64,000 bases of DNA from Shewanella seohaensis (GCF_025449215.1 NZ_CP104900.1:4216001-4280000), one strand, 5' to 3'. Counted from the stretch's first letter, positions 1 to 8,432 are shown. The notes: generated from the sequence alone by a model not told the origin. Program-made: numbers and translations.

Positions 1-376
1 CGCCTTTAAAGTAGACATTAAAGTAGTGACCGGCGATTTCTGGCAGGCTCTTACCGTCTTCTTTAATGCTTAACACGCCCGAGAAATAGTCGTGTACCGC
101 ACCACCAATAATGTTACCTAACACAATCCAGAGTAAGGCGACTGGACCATATAAAGCACCTAGGATAGGACCAAAAATCGGGCCGACACCGGCAACGTTT
201 AAGAATTGGATCAAAAACGCTTTAGCGGGGTGAACGGGCACATAATCCACGCCGTCTTCGAATCTTGCTTGGGGAGTTTGCGCTTTAGGATCAATCCCTG
301 CTTGGCGCTCAACAAATGGGCTATAAAACTTGTATGCCAGCACTAAGAGCGCAAGGCATAAGAAGAAAATAAACAT
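1..376 (-). CDS. CstA-family carbon starvation/pyruvate transporter, N-terminal part
   Basis: Only the first 125 codons are in the window; the gene runs off the left edge. Translation from the ATG at 374-376 gives a hydrophobic N-terminal helix (MFIFFLCLALLVLAYKFY), then VERQAGIDPKAQTPQARFEDGVDYVP and the strongly conserved block with NVAGVGPIFGPILGALYGP and GGAVHDYFSG. These are hallmarks of the CstA/BtsT family of inner-membrane peptide or pyruvate transporters. The family is known for uptake under nutrient limitation; whether this copy is a CstA or a BtsT (YjiY) type cannot be told from this fragment. It is transcribed leftward, away from a 227-base gap that would hold its promoter. Confidence 0.9.
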   Translation of the reverse strand, partial: MFIFFLCLALLVLAYKFYSPFVERQAGIDPKAQTPQARFEDGVDYVPVHPAKAFLIQFLNVAGVGPIFGPILGALYGPVALLWIVLGNIIGGAVHDYFSGVLSIKEDGKSLPEIAGHYFNVYFKG

Positions 377-412
377 TATTTAATTATCCATACTTTAGTA
401 GGAGGTGATTAA

Positions 413-478
413 ATGGAGAGTTTCATTGAGTTAGCCAATGAGGTCAAGCCATCAGGTACTAGACTAAAGTCGGGTTGA
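413..478 (+). CDS. possible 21-residue leader or small protein
   Basis: A short open frame (MESFIELANEVKPSGTRLKSG) starts at 413 directly after GTAGGAGGTGATTAA, an almost perfect complement of the 16S rRNA 3' end with ideal spacing. It lies opposite the start of the CstA-family gene, within its upstream region. No family is recognised. The unusually strong ribosome-binding site is the only support; it could be chance. Confidence 0.25.
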   Translation: MESFIELANEVKPSGTRLKSG

Positions 479-603
479 TAAATCTAAATTTACGATAAAA
501 CACGTGTATCTAAATAGATTTATTAAATAATATATCGGCTCCCAATATGCCAAAATCTCATGTTAAGGGCTTTAAGCCTTTGGTTAGCGTGACGGTTTAA
601 GCA

Positions 604-1080
604 TCAGCGCAGCACAAACTCCAACAAAGGTGCCACATCGTCAGCCTCTTGAATGAGTCTGTCCATCTTTACAAACCCATGGCGCAGCAACACCCGCTGG
701 GACGCAAGATTATGCTGTGCTACATGGGCAAAAAGCGGCCTTGAGGTCACTAAAGGTAAAAATGCGCTTAAGGTTAAGGTTGCCACCCCGCGCCCCCAAA
801 ATGCGCGGTCAATCCAGTAACCAATCATCGCCTGACCATCCATATGCCAATGGCCAATATTGCCAACCAGCAAGCCATCGACTTCTATTCCCCGTGCCAG
901 TACCGACGCCTGTCCGAGGATATTTTGCTGCCAATGAAGGTAAAACGCCTCACGATCCCGCGAAGGAAATTGCGCCAATTGGGACGCTATCGGATCCTGT
1001 TGATGGGTGAAGATCAACTCCAGATCGTCTTGCCCTATGGGCCTCAATGTCACATTCGATACCCGTGTTTGCTTATCCAT
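604..1080 (-). CDS. GNAT-family N-acetyltransferase
   Basis: 158 residues, the usual size of a single-domain GNAT enzyme, which moves an acetyl group from acetyl-CoA to an amine. The order of conserved parts fits the RimJ/RimL-like branch: VTLRPIGQDDLELIF at the N-terminus (strand 1, helix 1), IGYWIDRAFWGRGVATLTL around residues 86-104 (motif A, with the R/Q-x-x-G-x-G/A-type acetyl-CoA loop as WGRGVA) and NLASQRVLLRHGFVKMDRL near 124-142 (motif B, asparagine and NxxSxxxxxxxGF). The substrate is not predictable. It starts at an ATG and stands alone; the lrgAB operon upstream ends in a terminator between the two. Confidence 0.85.
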   Translation of the reverse strand: MDKQTRVSNVTLRPIGQDDLELIFTHQQDPIASQLAQFPSRDREAFYLHWQQNILGQASVLARGIEVDGLLVGNIGHWHMDGQAMIGYWIDRAFWGRGVATLTLSAFLPLVTSRPLFAHVAQHNLASQRVLLRHGFVKMDRLIQEADDVAPLLEFVLR

Positions 1081-1138
1081 CCTATATCCCTATTCGATTT
1101 AATTTAGTGTGATTCTATTTCGAGATTCGCCGCCAGCT

Positions 1139-1177
1139 AAAAAAATGGGCGCATAACCCAAGCAGAGGTTAGCGCCC
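1139..1177 (-). terminator. rho-independent terminator after the lrgAB-type operon
   Basis: On the minus strand a strong stem, GGGCGCTAACC pairing with GGTTATGCGCCC (one bulge), is followed by ATTTTTTT. It lies 88 bases past the lrgB stop. Confidence 0.8.
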
Positions 1178-1264
1178 TAAGAGGCAAAACAACATCATTA
1201 AAACTGACAAAATCACATTAAGGTAGAGAGGGTTAACGCAAATTCAGCACATCACTCTCGAACA

Positions 1265-1999
1265 CTAACTGAAGATCACGGCAAATACGGGCGCGCCCAG
1301 CACCATAGCAATCCCGATAAAAATCATGGTCAAACTGGCAATAACCCCCTCTTGCTGGCCTAACTCACTGGCTTTTGCGGCGCCCGCACCGTGGGCCGAA
1401 GCGCCCAATGCCACGCCTTTACCTAAAGACGTACGAATGTGCATCAACTTGAACAGCGGCTCACATACCAACATGCCGATAATGCCGGTGATGAGCACCA
1501 TCATGGCGGTCAGTTCTGGCACACCGCCAAAGGCGCTTGTCGCCTCCATCGCAAAGGGCGTAGATACCGAACGCACCAACAAGCTCTTAGACAGCTCGAC
1601 CGGTAGCGGCACAAATTTCACTAACAGCCAGCTAGAAATCATGCCCAGCAACAATCCCGCTATCACCCCAAGGGCAATGGTCAGCGGATATTGGCGAATG
1701 AGTTTACGCTCCCGATAAATCGGCAAGGCAAATGCGATCGTCGCTGGTGCTAACATCGCCATTAACCAATGGGTGTATTCAAAATAAGTCGGTAGTGGAA
1801 TGTCGAGATTAAACACCAAGAGCGTAATCACCACGGGTGCAAGTACAATCGGCGCCAACCACCACACACGGTGGAACCTATATAAACGCTTAGCCGCAAA
1901 GTAACAGAATAGCGTTAATAACAAGCTGATAAGTGCCAATCCCGTCTGCGAAAACAGTAATTCAGAAATCGCTGCAGGGCTTAAGTTAAGGCTCGACAT
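1265..1999 (-). CDS. lrgB: LrgB/CidB-family membrane protein
   Basis: 244 residues with about seven membrane segments. It carries the family's conserved stretches: LLVRSVSTPFAMEATSAFGG (residues ~140-160) and LGASAHGAGAAKASELG (~197-213), both diagnostic of LrgB/CidB/YohK. Family members work with LrgA/CidA small membrane proteins, described as holin/antiholin-like modulators of murein hydrolase activity or, in other bacteria, as part of pyruvate or glycolate uptake. The start ATG overlaps the lrgA stop by one base (TAATG), so the two are translationally coupled. Which of the proposed roles applies here is not shown by the sequence. Confidence 0.9.
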   Translation of the reverse strand: MSSLNLSPAAISELLFSQTGLALISLLLTLFCYFAAKRLYRFHRVWWLAPIVLAPVVITLLVFNLDIPLPTYFEYTHWLMAMLAPATIAFALPIYRERKLIRQYPLTIALGVIAGLLLGMISSWLLVKFVPLPVELSKSLLVRSVSTPFAMEATSAFGGVPELTAMMVLITGIIGMLVCEPLFKLMHIRTSLGKGVALGASAHGAGAAKASELGQQEGVIASLTMIFIGIAMVLGAPVFAVIFS

Positions 2000-2433
2000 T
2001 AGGCGGCCTTAGCATGGCGACGTGCATGCTTTTTGATATTGAGTTGACGCTCGAAACGAAATACTCGGTCAACCACAAATCCCGTGCCCACCATCACGCA
2101 CACACTGCCCATGACTAAGGTGAAGAGAATATTCACCCCATATTGCTCAAATAGGCCTTCGTACTTGATAACAGAGATCACTGGCGGAATAAAAAACAGC
2201 AGCAACTCACCAATCAACCAAGCGGCACCAAGCTGCACCGCGTTTTCAGGGATTAACTTAGTCGCGAGTAAAATCAGTAAGATACCTAAACCCAATACAC
2301 TACCAGGCACAGGTAAATGCGCCCAAGTGGCGAACCAATGGCAGGCGAAAGACAATAAACAAAAGAGGCCTATTTGAGTTAACAATAAAGCCCCATGACG
2401 GCATCGACGTATTGCGGCTTGCAGGAAAGACAT
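1999..2433 (-). CDS. lrgA: LrgA/CidA-family holin-like membrane protein
   Basis: 144 residues, four predicted membrane helices, with the family signature HLPVPGSVLGLGILLILLATKLIP (here split: PVPGSVLGLGI and LLATKLIPE) and ELLLFFIPPVISVIKYE. The charged C-terminal tail (RFERQLNIKKHARRHAKAA) is cytoplasmic. First gene of a two-gene unit with lrgB. A LysR regulator is divergent 119 bases away and is the obvious candidate regulator, as with CidR in Gram-positive cid operons. Confidence 0.9.
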   Translation of the reverse strand: MSFLQAAIRRCRHGALLLTQIGLFCLLSFACHWFATWAHLPVPGSVLGLGILLILLATKLIPENAVQLGAAWLIGELLLFFIPPVISVIKYEGLFEQYGVNILFTLVMGSVCVMVGTGFVVDRVFRFERQLNIKKHARRHAKAA

Positions 2434-2552
2434 GCGGTTTCTCGATTTACACTAAAGTTGCTATGGGAATATTTTAGGCTTGCCTATTCAATAAAAAAAT
2501 GAATATTAAGCATGTAATCCATGAATTTTAAGAATGTATTATCGAGGCAAGA

Positions 2553-3443
2553 ATGGATCTTAAAGTGCTGCGTTATTTTATCGAGATCATCGATGCCGGC
2601 GGTTTTGGCAAGGCCAGCGAAAAGGTTCACCTCACCCAACCCGCCCTCTCCAAGGCGCTGCGTCAATTAGAGGAAGAACTCGATCTGGTACTACTCGAGC
2701 GCGGCAAACGTGGCACTCAAGTTAAGCTCACCCAAGCGGGAGAAGTGGTCTATCGCCATGGCAAGGAGTTACTCGCTGGCCGACAACGCATGCTGGCCGA
2801 ACTCAGTGCCCAGCGCAGTTTAACCGCAGGCGAATTGAAACTCGGTCTCGCGCCACTCGGCAGTGCTGAAATTTTTGCCCCTATCATTGCCAAATATCGC
2901 CAGCAATATCCGCAAATTGATATGCACCTGCTGGTGCGCGGCGGCGTGGAGCAAACCTTAGCTATTCAAAAGGGTGAAATTGAACTGGCCACCGGGATTA
3001 TCAACTTCGACGATGGTTACCACGGTATTCGAGTGTTTAACGATCCCATGGTGGTGGTGCTGCCCAAGGAGAATCCCCTCACCTCGCGACCAATGCTGTC
3101 GATCCACGACTTAGTCGACGAGCCACAAGTGATGTTTGAAACCGAATATACTTTGTATCAACTGGTGTTAACCGCTTGCCAACACGCCGGATTTACTCCT
3201 AAAAACATCACTCGAGTCAGCCAAGCCGACTTCGGAATTGCCCTTGTGGCGGCGGGCACGGGCGTGATGATACTGCCGCGCTCTATCGCGCGGCGTTACA
3301 GCGTATCTGGGGTGGTGAATATTCCATTGGCGAGCGATGAACTGCGCTGGGAGTTATCACTGTTTTGGCGCAAAGAACAGGTATTGTCCTTTGCGGCGCA
3401 GGCGATGATTGCGTTAGTGGAGAAACACTTAACGCAAAAGTAG
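2553..3443 (+). CDS. LysR-family transcriptional regulator divergent from lrgAB
   Basis: 296 residues. The N-terminal winged helix-turn-helix is canonical: MDLKVLRYFIEIIDAGGFGKASEKVHLTQPALSKALRQLEEEL, with the recognition helix at about residues 28-45. The remaining ~210 residues form the two-lobed LysR effector-binding domain (LGLAPLGSAEIFAPIIAKY; GTGVMILPRSIARRY). A ribosome-binding GAGG lies eight bases before the ATG. The ligand is unknown. Its position back-to-back with lrgAB suggests it controls that operon and itself through the shared 119-base spacer. Confidence 0.9.
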   Translation: MDLKVLRYFIEIIDAGGFGKASEKVHLTQPALSKALRQLEEELDLVLLERGKRGTQVKLTQAGEVVYRHGKELLAGRQRMLAELSAQRSLTAGELKLGLAPLGSAEIFAPIIAKYRQQYPQIDMHLLVRGGVEQTLAIQKGEIELATGIINFDDGYHGIRVFNDPMVVVLPKENPLTSRPMLSIHDLVDEPQVMFETEYTLYQLVLTACQHAGFTPKNITRVSQADFGIALVAAGTGVMILPRSIARRYSVSGVVNIPLASDELRWELSLFWRKEQVLSFAAQAMIALVEKHLTQK

Positions 3444-3447
3444 CTCA

Positions 3448-4284
3448 CTACCAAGGCACGACTAAGCTAAAGCGCACTAAGGTATCGTTATCCCAAGGCA
3501 GGATGGGCAAGTAGTCGGGTGAGTGCACACTCTCCTTGGCATAGTGGTCCAGATTATATTCGGTATGCTCCACATACAGTAACCACTGGCTGCCCTTCTC
3601 CCAATAATCCGTATCGTAACTCATGCTGAAGCGATATTGATTTTCAAGCCATTTATCACCGTCGTTCCAGTTTTGCGCGGCAAAACTCATGTTTAACTTG
3701 GGCGTGATATCAAAACCAAAACTGCCCATTAAGGTGTAAGCGAACTCGCCATTACCAAAATCGCCCCGATCGTAACCACGGGTACGGGGCACGTCGTCAT
3801 CGATTTCTAAATAGTAATAACCCGCGCCCGCCTTTAACTGGGCCTGCGATTCCTGCCCCTTATAATTGGCGGTTAATTCAGGGAATAGCTTGGCTTGCTT
3901 TTCGATGGAACTCACAGTGTTACGTTTACCCTGTAGGTCCACCTGCCATCCGAAGAAAAAGCGAGGATCGATATGGTAGAACTCACCCGAGGCCACATAG
4001 TCCGATTTAAACCACACAGGAATATGGTCGGGGTCGAGATCGTCTGTATCAATGTCGATAAACATATCCAGCATGGCAGACAGGTAAATATCCGACGCCG
4101 TGGTATGTTCAATCATAATGTTGCCGTTAAATCCAAAGGTATGTGAACTTTCCTGTTCCACAATAAAATCGTGTATCCCCATGGTGTAATGCCACTGGGT
4201 CGATTCTTCTGCACTGACCGAAGTTGCTAGGCCCAAAAGGAGTGCCGCTGGTGCCAGAGTTAGGTATCTCACATTTCGCTCCAT
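3448..4284 (-). CDS. exported beta-rich envelope protein of unknown function
   Basis: 278 residues with a typical signal peptide (VRYLTLAPAALLLGLATSVSA-E, cleavage after about residue 25). The mature part has alternating aromatic/polar strands (FFFGWQVDLQG, AGAGYYYLEIDD, FAYTLMGSFGFDI, QWLLYVEHTEYN) and ends in a C-terminal FSLVVPW, consistent with an outer-membrane beta-barrel closing strand with an aromatic last residue. I do not recognise a named family. It stands alone, convergent with the LysR gene (four bases apart). Confidence 0.6.
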   Translation of the reverse strand: MERNVRYLTLAPAALLLGLATSVSAEESTQWHYTMGIHDFIVEQESSHTFGFNGNIMIEHTTASDIYLSAMLDMFIDIDTDDLDPDHIPVWFKSDYVASGEFYHIDPRFFFGWQVDLQGKRNTVSSIEKQAKLFPELTANYKGQESQAQLKAGAGYYYLEIDDDVPRTRGYDRGDFGNGEFAYTLMGSFGFDITPKLNMSFAAQNWNDGDKWLENQYRFSMSYDTDYWEKGSQWLLYVEHTEYNLDHYAKESVHSPDYLPILPWDNDTLVRFSLVVPW

Positions 4285-4582
4285 AAATTGCTATTTGATC
4301 CTGCATTAAGATTAGATTAACTGGGCATAATTTAATGAAGTTTTTACAATTTTTGTTAGAAATCGTTCATCGCTAACTATTTTAGCCGTAAAAATGAATA
4401 AAAAATGATATATCCCGCACAAGTGAAAGCCGAAAATTGCTATTCACGGTCATCCTAAACAATTCACTAACGCTTTAAAAACGTATCTATATCAAACACA
4501 GCCAGCGTTGTAATCACAAGTGTTTAGGCATACAACAATTGCGACCTTGAATGCATTTTTAATCATTTTTAAAGCATAATTA

Positions 4583-4611
4583 TTGACACCAGAGCGTCGC
4601 ATCCCTATAGT
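4583..4611 (+). promoter_or_regulatory. sigma-70 promoter of the amino-acid ABC operon
   Basis: A perfect -35 hexamer TTGACA (4583-4588), exactly 17 bases, then TATAGT (4606-4611) as -10. The expected start is near 4618, about 29 bases before the ATG at 4647, with AGAGAG at 4635-4640 as the ribosome-binding site. Confidence 0.8.
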
Positions 4612-4646
4612 CGCCACATTGCGAGTCATTCAAAAGAGAGTCTTAA

Positions 4647-5381
4647 ATGAAAAAATCCATGTTATTAGGCGGCCTAGCCCTCACTGCCACCTTGTTGTTA
4701 GCTGGATGTGGGAAAAGCAACGATGTTTTAGTGGTTGGCACCAATGCGGCCTTCCCGCCCTTTGAATACGTTGGCGGACAAAGTGGCGACGAGATCAAAG
4801 GCTTCGACATTGAGCTTGCCAAACAAATCGCTAAAGATGCCGGCAAGACGCTCAAAGTCGAAAACATGAAATTCGATTCACTGATCGTCGCGCTAAACTC
4901 TGGCAAGATTGATTTTATCGCCTCTGGCATGACCATCACGCCAGAGCGCCAGGCCAGCGTTAACTTTTCGGAGCCCTACTATGAGGCAACTCAAGTGCTG
5001 CTCGTAAATAAAGATAACGACACCATTCATACCCTTGATGACATTAAAGACAAGCACTTTGCGGTGCAGCTTGGCTCAACCGCCGATATGATGTCTAAAA
5101 AATACACTCAAAATGTCACCGCTTTTAACACAGGCTTCGAAGCCATCATGGAACTGAAGAATGGCAAAGTCGACTTAGTGCTATTCGATAGCGAGCCTGC
5201 GGCGAACTATCTGGCGAAAAATCCCGATCTCAAACTGATCAAGCTGAACTTTCCCCCTGAGTTTTATGGCTTTGCGGTATCAAAGCAGCAGCCTGAACTT
5301 CTCAATAGCATTAATAACACGCTGAAAAACTTGAAAGAAAGCGGCCAATATCAGGCGCTCGTTTCAGCCCATATCAAGTGA
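4647..5381 (+). CDS. amino-acid ABC transporter substrate-binding lipoprotein
   Basis: 244 residues. The N-terminus is a lipoprotein signal peptide with lipobox LLAG-C (Cys21). The mature part is a family 3 (SBP_bac_3) binding protein: VGTNAAFPPFEYV, IKGFDIELAKQIAKDAGK, FDSLIVALNSGKIDFIASGMTITPER, FAVQLGSTADMM and VDLVLFDSEPAANYLAKNPDL. The arginine of the TPER motif normally salt-bridges the carboxylate of the bound amino acid. The family covers polar and basic amino acids (glutamine, arginine, histidine); the ligand is not settled. A lipoprotein rather than free periplasmic binding protein means it is membrane tethered. First gene of a three-gene operon. Confidence 0.9.
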   Translation: MKKSMLLGGLALTATLLLAGCGKSNDVLVVGTNAAFPPFEYVGGQSGDEIKGFDIELAKQIAKDAGKTLKVENMKFDSLIVALNSGKIDFIASGMTITPERQASVNFSEPYYEATQVLLVNKDNDTIHTLDDIKDKHFAVQLGSTADMMSKKYTQNVTAFNTGFEAIMELKNGKVDLVLFDSEPAANYLAKNPDLKLIKLNFPPEFYGFAVSKQQPELLNSINNTLKNLKESGQYQALVSAHIK

Positions 5382-6067
5382 TCCCTATGTTAGAAGCAAT
5401 CAATACTTCGCTGTTTAGTCCCATTGGCGACGACGGCATGATAGGCATACTGCTGATCCTAAATGGCTTAAAAGTCACCTTGATTGTGACCTTCTTCGCC
5501 ATGTTATTAGGCGCAGTATTAGGCGTGGGTACCACACTGATGAAGATGTCTTCAAAGTGGTATATCCGCTTCCCCGCCGAGCTTTATGTTGGCGTGATCC
5601 GCGGCACGCCAGTGGTGGTGCAGTTAGTGATCCTTTACTTCATCGTGCTGGCCGCATTCGATGTTGATAAGGTCACCGCCGCCATCATCGCCTTTGGTTT
5701 AAACAGCGGCGCTTATATCTCTGAGATTATTCGCGCAGGGATCCAAGCCGTCGATAAAGGTCAAACCGAAGCGGCTCGCTCGCTCGGCCTGTCACAGGCG
5801 ATGACCATGAAGCTGATTATTCTGCCGCAGGCGATTAAGAATATTCTGCCCGCGTTAGGCAATGAGTTTATCGTGCTACTCAAAGAAACCGCCGTAATTG
5901 GCTTTATTGGCGGTGTGGATTTAATGCGGGCGGGTGAGATTATCCGTAGCCGTACCTTTGAAGACAGTATCCCACTCTTTACCTGTGCACTGATTTACCT
6001 GTTCCTGACCTACAGCTTCACATTTATGCTGTCGAAATTCGAAAAGAGGTTGAAGCAAAGTGATTAA
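5378..6067 (+). CDS. amino-acid ABC transporter permease
   Basis: 229 residues if read from the GTG at 5378, which overlaps the preceding stop by four bases (GTGA); an ATG at 5387 is an alternative. Five membrane helices and the HisM/GlnP-type features: [39 protein letters not shown], and the cytoplasmic EAA loop [25 protein letters not shown] that contacts the ATPase. As one permease gene is present, it would act as a homodimer. Forms the membrane channel for the importer encoded on either side. Confidence 0.92.
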   Translation: MIPMLEAINTSLFSPIGDDGMIGILLILNGLKVTLIVTFFAMLLGAVLGVGTTLMKMSSKWYIRFPAELYVGVIRGTPVVVQLVILYFIVLAAFDVDKVTAAIIAFGLNSGAYISEIIRAGIQAVDKGQTEAARSLGLSQAMTMKLIILPQAIKNILPALGNEFIVLLKETAVIGFIGGVDLMRAGEIIRSRTFEDSIPLFTCALIYLFLTYSFTFMLSKFEKRLKQSD

Positions 6068-6785
6068 CATAACCAACCTACACAAAAGTTACGGCGATAA
6101 TGCGGTCCTTAAGGGCATCAACGAACATATTCGCCAAGGCGAAGTGGTGAGTGTTATCGGCCCTAGTGGCAGCGGTAAAAGCACCTTTTTACGTTGCATC
6201 AATCTGTTAGAAAAACCCACCCAAGGGGATATTGAAATCGAAGGGCAATCCATTACCGCCAAGGATGCCTGTGTCGATAAATTGCGGCAAAAAGTGGGCA
6301 TGGTGTTCCAAAACTTCAACCTATTCCCCCATAAAACCGTATTGCAAAACATTACCTTAGCGCCAGTGAGCCTAAAGTTAATGGCCCAAGCCGAAGCCGA
6401 TAACAAGGCGCTGGCGCTGCTCACTCAAGTGGGTTTGCAGGATAAAGCTAATGCCTACCCTTCGAGTCTCTCGGGTGGACAAAAACAAAGGGTTGCCATT
6501 GCCCGCGCGCTGGCGATGGAGCCGGATCTGATGCTATTCGATGAGCCCACCTCGGCACTCGACCCTGAAATGGTCGGCGATGTACTGGATGTGATGAAGG
6601 ACTTAGCGCAAAAAGGCATGACCATGGTGATTGTCACCCACGAAATGGGCTTTGCACGCGATGTTTCGGACAGAGTCATCTTTATGGATGGCGGCTATGT
6701 GGTGGAGTCCAATATCCCCGAGGAATTATTCACCCGCCCCAAAGAAGCCAGAACCCAAAGCTTTTTAAGTAAGGTGCTGAGGTAA
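6060..6785 (+). CDS. amino-acid ABC transporter ATP-binding protein
   Basis: 241 residues from a GTG that overlaps the permease end by eight bases. All ABC motifs are intact: Walker [10 protein letters not shown] (~34-42), Q-loop [12 protein letters not shown] (~82-93), signature LSGGQKQR (~138-145), Walker [15 protein letters not shown] (~157-170) and the switch histidine in [10 protein letters not shown]. The FNLFPH and EMGFA stretches are typical of the GlnQ/HisP/ArtP polar amino-acid group. It powers the importer with the two preceding genes. No clear terminator follows the stop. Confidence 0.94.
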   Translation: MINITNLHKSYGDNAVLKGINEHIRQGEVVSVIGPSGSGKSTFLRCINLLEKPTQGDIEIEGQSITAKDACVDKLRQKVGMVFQNFNLFPHKTVLQNITLAPVSLKLMAQAEADNKALALLTQVGLQDKANAYPSSLSGGQKQRVAIARALAMEPDLMLFDEPTSALDPEMVGDVLDVMKDLAQKGMTMVIVTHEMGFARDVSDRVIFMDGGYVVESNIPEELFTRPKEARTQSFLSKVLR

Positions 6786-7103
6786 TAAAGACTTATACAA
6801 CATTGAAAGTTGAACAATGGTATTGGCTCGATGACACGCAGCATGCTTTGAGACAGAAGCGATTAATCTTTTTATCTATTTATGGAGTTTATTGTCATTG
6901 TTTCCCCAGTGACTCGCCGCCTCTTTATTTAACATGAAGTATCCCTATAGGCTCGACGGCGACATCCATGTCGCCAACGGTCACTGGTGCCCCAATGCCA
7001 ATTTCAACTACCCATTTGCGATATGTACGTAAAAAGCAAAGGGACAAAAGCGTGTTAGATTCTCGACTCTAATTTTTGAGTTTCAGATTAAAATTTTCTA
7101 AGG
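6786..7103. other. 318-base non-coding spacer beside the cassette
   Basis: No convincing frame. It holds a perfect 8-base inverted repeat around CC at 6958-6975 (GGCGACAT..ATGTCGCC) and a weak stem with a following T-run at about 7052-7077. Together with the region to 9056 it looks like accessory DNA between conserved neighbours. Confidence 0.5.
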
Positions 7104-7159
7104 GTTTAACGCCTCAATCAGCTGCCGCGCCAGCGGTCGGCTGCATTGACTTGTTATGC
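7104..7159 (-). repeat. integron attC recombination site (lone)
   Basis: Read on the minus strand, the site runs from R'' GCATAAC (7159-7153) to R' GTTAAAC (7110-7104), a good fit to GTTRRRY. Between them the L arms pair as TCAAT-G-CAGC with GCTGATTGA, leaving one unpaired G, the extrahelical base typical of attC. A short inner stem CCGC/GCGG closes the tip. At 56 bases it matches the size of short '59-base elements'. The R'' box pairs exactly with GTTATGC at 8207-8201, the other cassette end, as expected for the circular form. No integrase gene is in the window. Confidence 0.75.
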
Positions 7160-8175
7160 GATTTTAATTCGTCATATTTATGCTTAACAGCTCCATCCAT
7201 ACGCTTTAGTATCTTTACGTACAAATACTGGCGCTCTGACTTTGGGTTAAAGTCTTCGATTTCTACAACTTCAGCCTGTACAGGATGACCACCAAACATT
7301 TTCGGCCTTAATGTCCGCCCAAAAACCTCATCGATTGCATCAGCAAAAACATCATACGGAGCACCTAACTCACTACAGCGATTAGTCACAACAGCTAAGC
7401 TTTCACCTTCTTCGTTGTAGATTAATATAGCGCCAGGCCGAGTGTCCGTAATTCCTCTAGCAATATAGACTTTAGCCCCAGCATATATGCCAGACAAATC
7501 TTTCATGAAGCCTTTGCGAGGCTCCCAGAAACCTCTTAATTTAATAAATTCATCATCAATGATTTTTTTACCTAAATAGATAACAGCTTCTTTCACCTGA
7601 TCACTTTTACTGCGTTCCACTGATACTTTATGGCGTAATTCAGGAGGCAGCTTTTTGGATAAGGTGGCTATCTTCTGATTTACGCTATCATTTTTTGAAT
7701 TGTCTTTTTGATTTTCTTTAGATGACGACTCTAGCCGTTCTATTTGTGCTGAAATTTCTAGCTCATCTTCAATAATATCTGCCCAGTCTGATATAGATGA
7801 GTTAATAGTATCTTGGGCATTTACAAGGCTAAACTTAGCAACCGACAAGCAGCTTTTTAGATCTTCCTCATACTTTAGTGATTGATCAATATACTCTTGT
7901 GTTCTCTGTATATTTCTTTCAATTTCTTTAACCCTTCTAAATGCCCCAATGGCAAATTTCTTTTGCTTATCCTTATGGGTATTGTTAAATACAATAATAG
8001 ATAGGAGCCATGTAAATCCAATTGAACAAATATATTGTAGCGCACTAATTAGCGAGACCTCTAACTTCGTGGGGTTTGAAGAATTTAATACCTGAACAAC
8101 TACAAGCCCTATAGAAGCCAACAGTAGAATTACAAAAAGCAGTAGTTTTCCCCATTCTTTCTTAAAATCAATCAT
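7114..8175 (-). CDS. membrane-anchored coiled-coil protein carried on an integron-type gene cassette
   Basis: 353 residues, no family recognised. Two membrane helices lie near residues 10-29 and 42-62 (LLLFVILLLASIGLVVVQVL; LQYICSIGFTWLLSIIVF). A long charged, probably coiled-coil region follows (~70-200, e.g. FRRVKEIERNIQRTQEYIDQ and IEDELEISAQIERLESSSKE). The C-terminal domain (~205-335) has GKKIIDDEFIKLRGFWEPRKG and SGIYAGAKVYIARG. The last 14 residues (NKSMQPTAGAAAD and neighbours) are encoded by the attC site itself. The ATG is only 31 bases inside the cassette boundary and has AAGGA before it, typical of promoterless cassettes. Composition is more AT-rich than the neighbours. Function unknown; a phage-defence or stress role is only a guess from the cassette setting. 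Confidence 0.75.
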   Translation of the reverse strand: MIDFKKEWGKLLLFVILLLASIGLVVVQVLNSSNPTKLEVSLISALQYICSIGFTWLLSIIVFNNTHKDKQKKFAIGAFRRVKEIERNIQRTQEYIDQSLKYEEDLKSCLSVAKFSLVNAQDTINSSISDWADIIEDELEISAQIERLESSSKENQKDNSKNDSVNQKIATLSKKLPPELRHKVSVERSKSDQVKEAVIYLGKKIIDDEFIKLRGFWEPRKGFMKDLSGIYAGAKVYIARGITDTRPGAILIYNEEGESLAVVTNRCSELGAPYDVFADAIDEVFGRTLRPKMFGGHPVQAEVVEIEDFNPKSERQYLYVKILKRMDGAVKHKYDELKSHNKSMQPTAGAAAD

Positions 8176-8200
8176 TGTCTATTCCTTGCTATTTGTATTC

Positions 8201-8207
8201 GCATAAC
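8201..8207 (-). other. 5' boundary (core site) of the integron-type cassette
   Basis: Minus-strand GTTATGC. Its last six bases are the exact complement of the R'' box of the attC at the other end, which defines the cassette as about 7110-8206 (roughly 1.1 kb). Confidence 0.6.
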
Positions 8208-8215
8208 TTGTTAGT

Positions 8216-8248
8216 ATTTATGCTCTGCGCTGTTTGCAGGGCATAAAT
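8216..8248. repeat. imperfect inverted repeat just outside the cassette boundary
   Basis: ATTTATGC-T-CTGC pairs with GCAG-G-GCATAAAT across a seven-base loop. It sits nine bases outside the cassette boundary. It may be the remnant of another recombination site or a terminator of older flanking DNA. Confidence 0.45.
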
Positions 8249-8432
8249 CGCTTATTGGACTTAGCCACAGCCACATCCATGTCAATTGGTATAAATGATG
8301 CTATCGGAATTTGCTTTTTGCGGTAGCAGTTTTTTATACAGCTTGATGGGTAATCACTTGATATTGTTTTAGCTTTCTCATTCTTTCACACTTATTTTTT
8401 GCTGATGAACCTCTATCTAACGACTCAAAACG

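Noticed and set aside
1326..1718. A 130-residue plus-strand frame opposite lrgB
   Set aside because: It is the complement of a well-supported membrane protein gene.
7104..7159. The hairpin at the end of the cassette gene as a plain terminator
   Set aside because: It has no following T-run on the coding strand; the paired core boxes, extrahelical base and match to the far boundary fit attC better.
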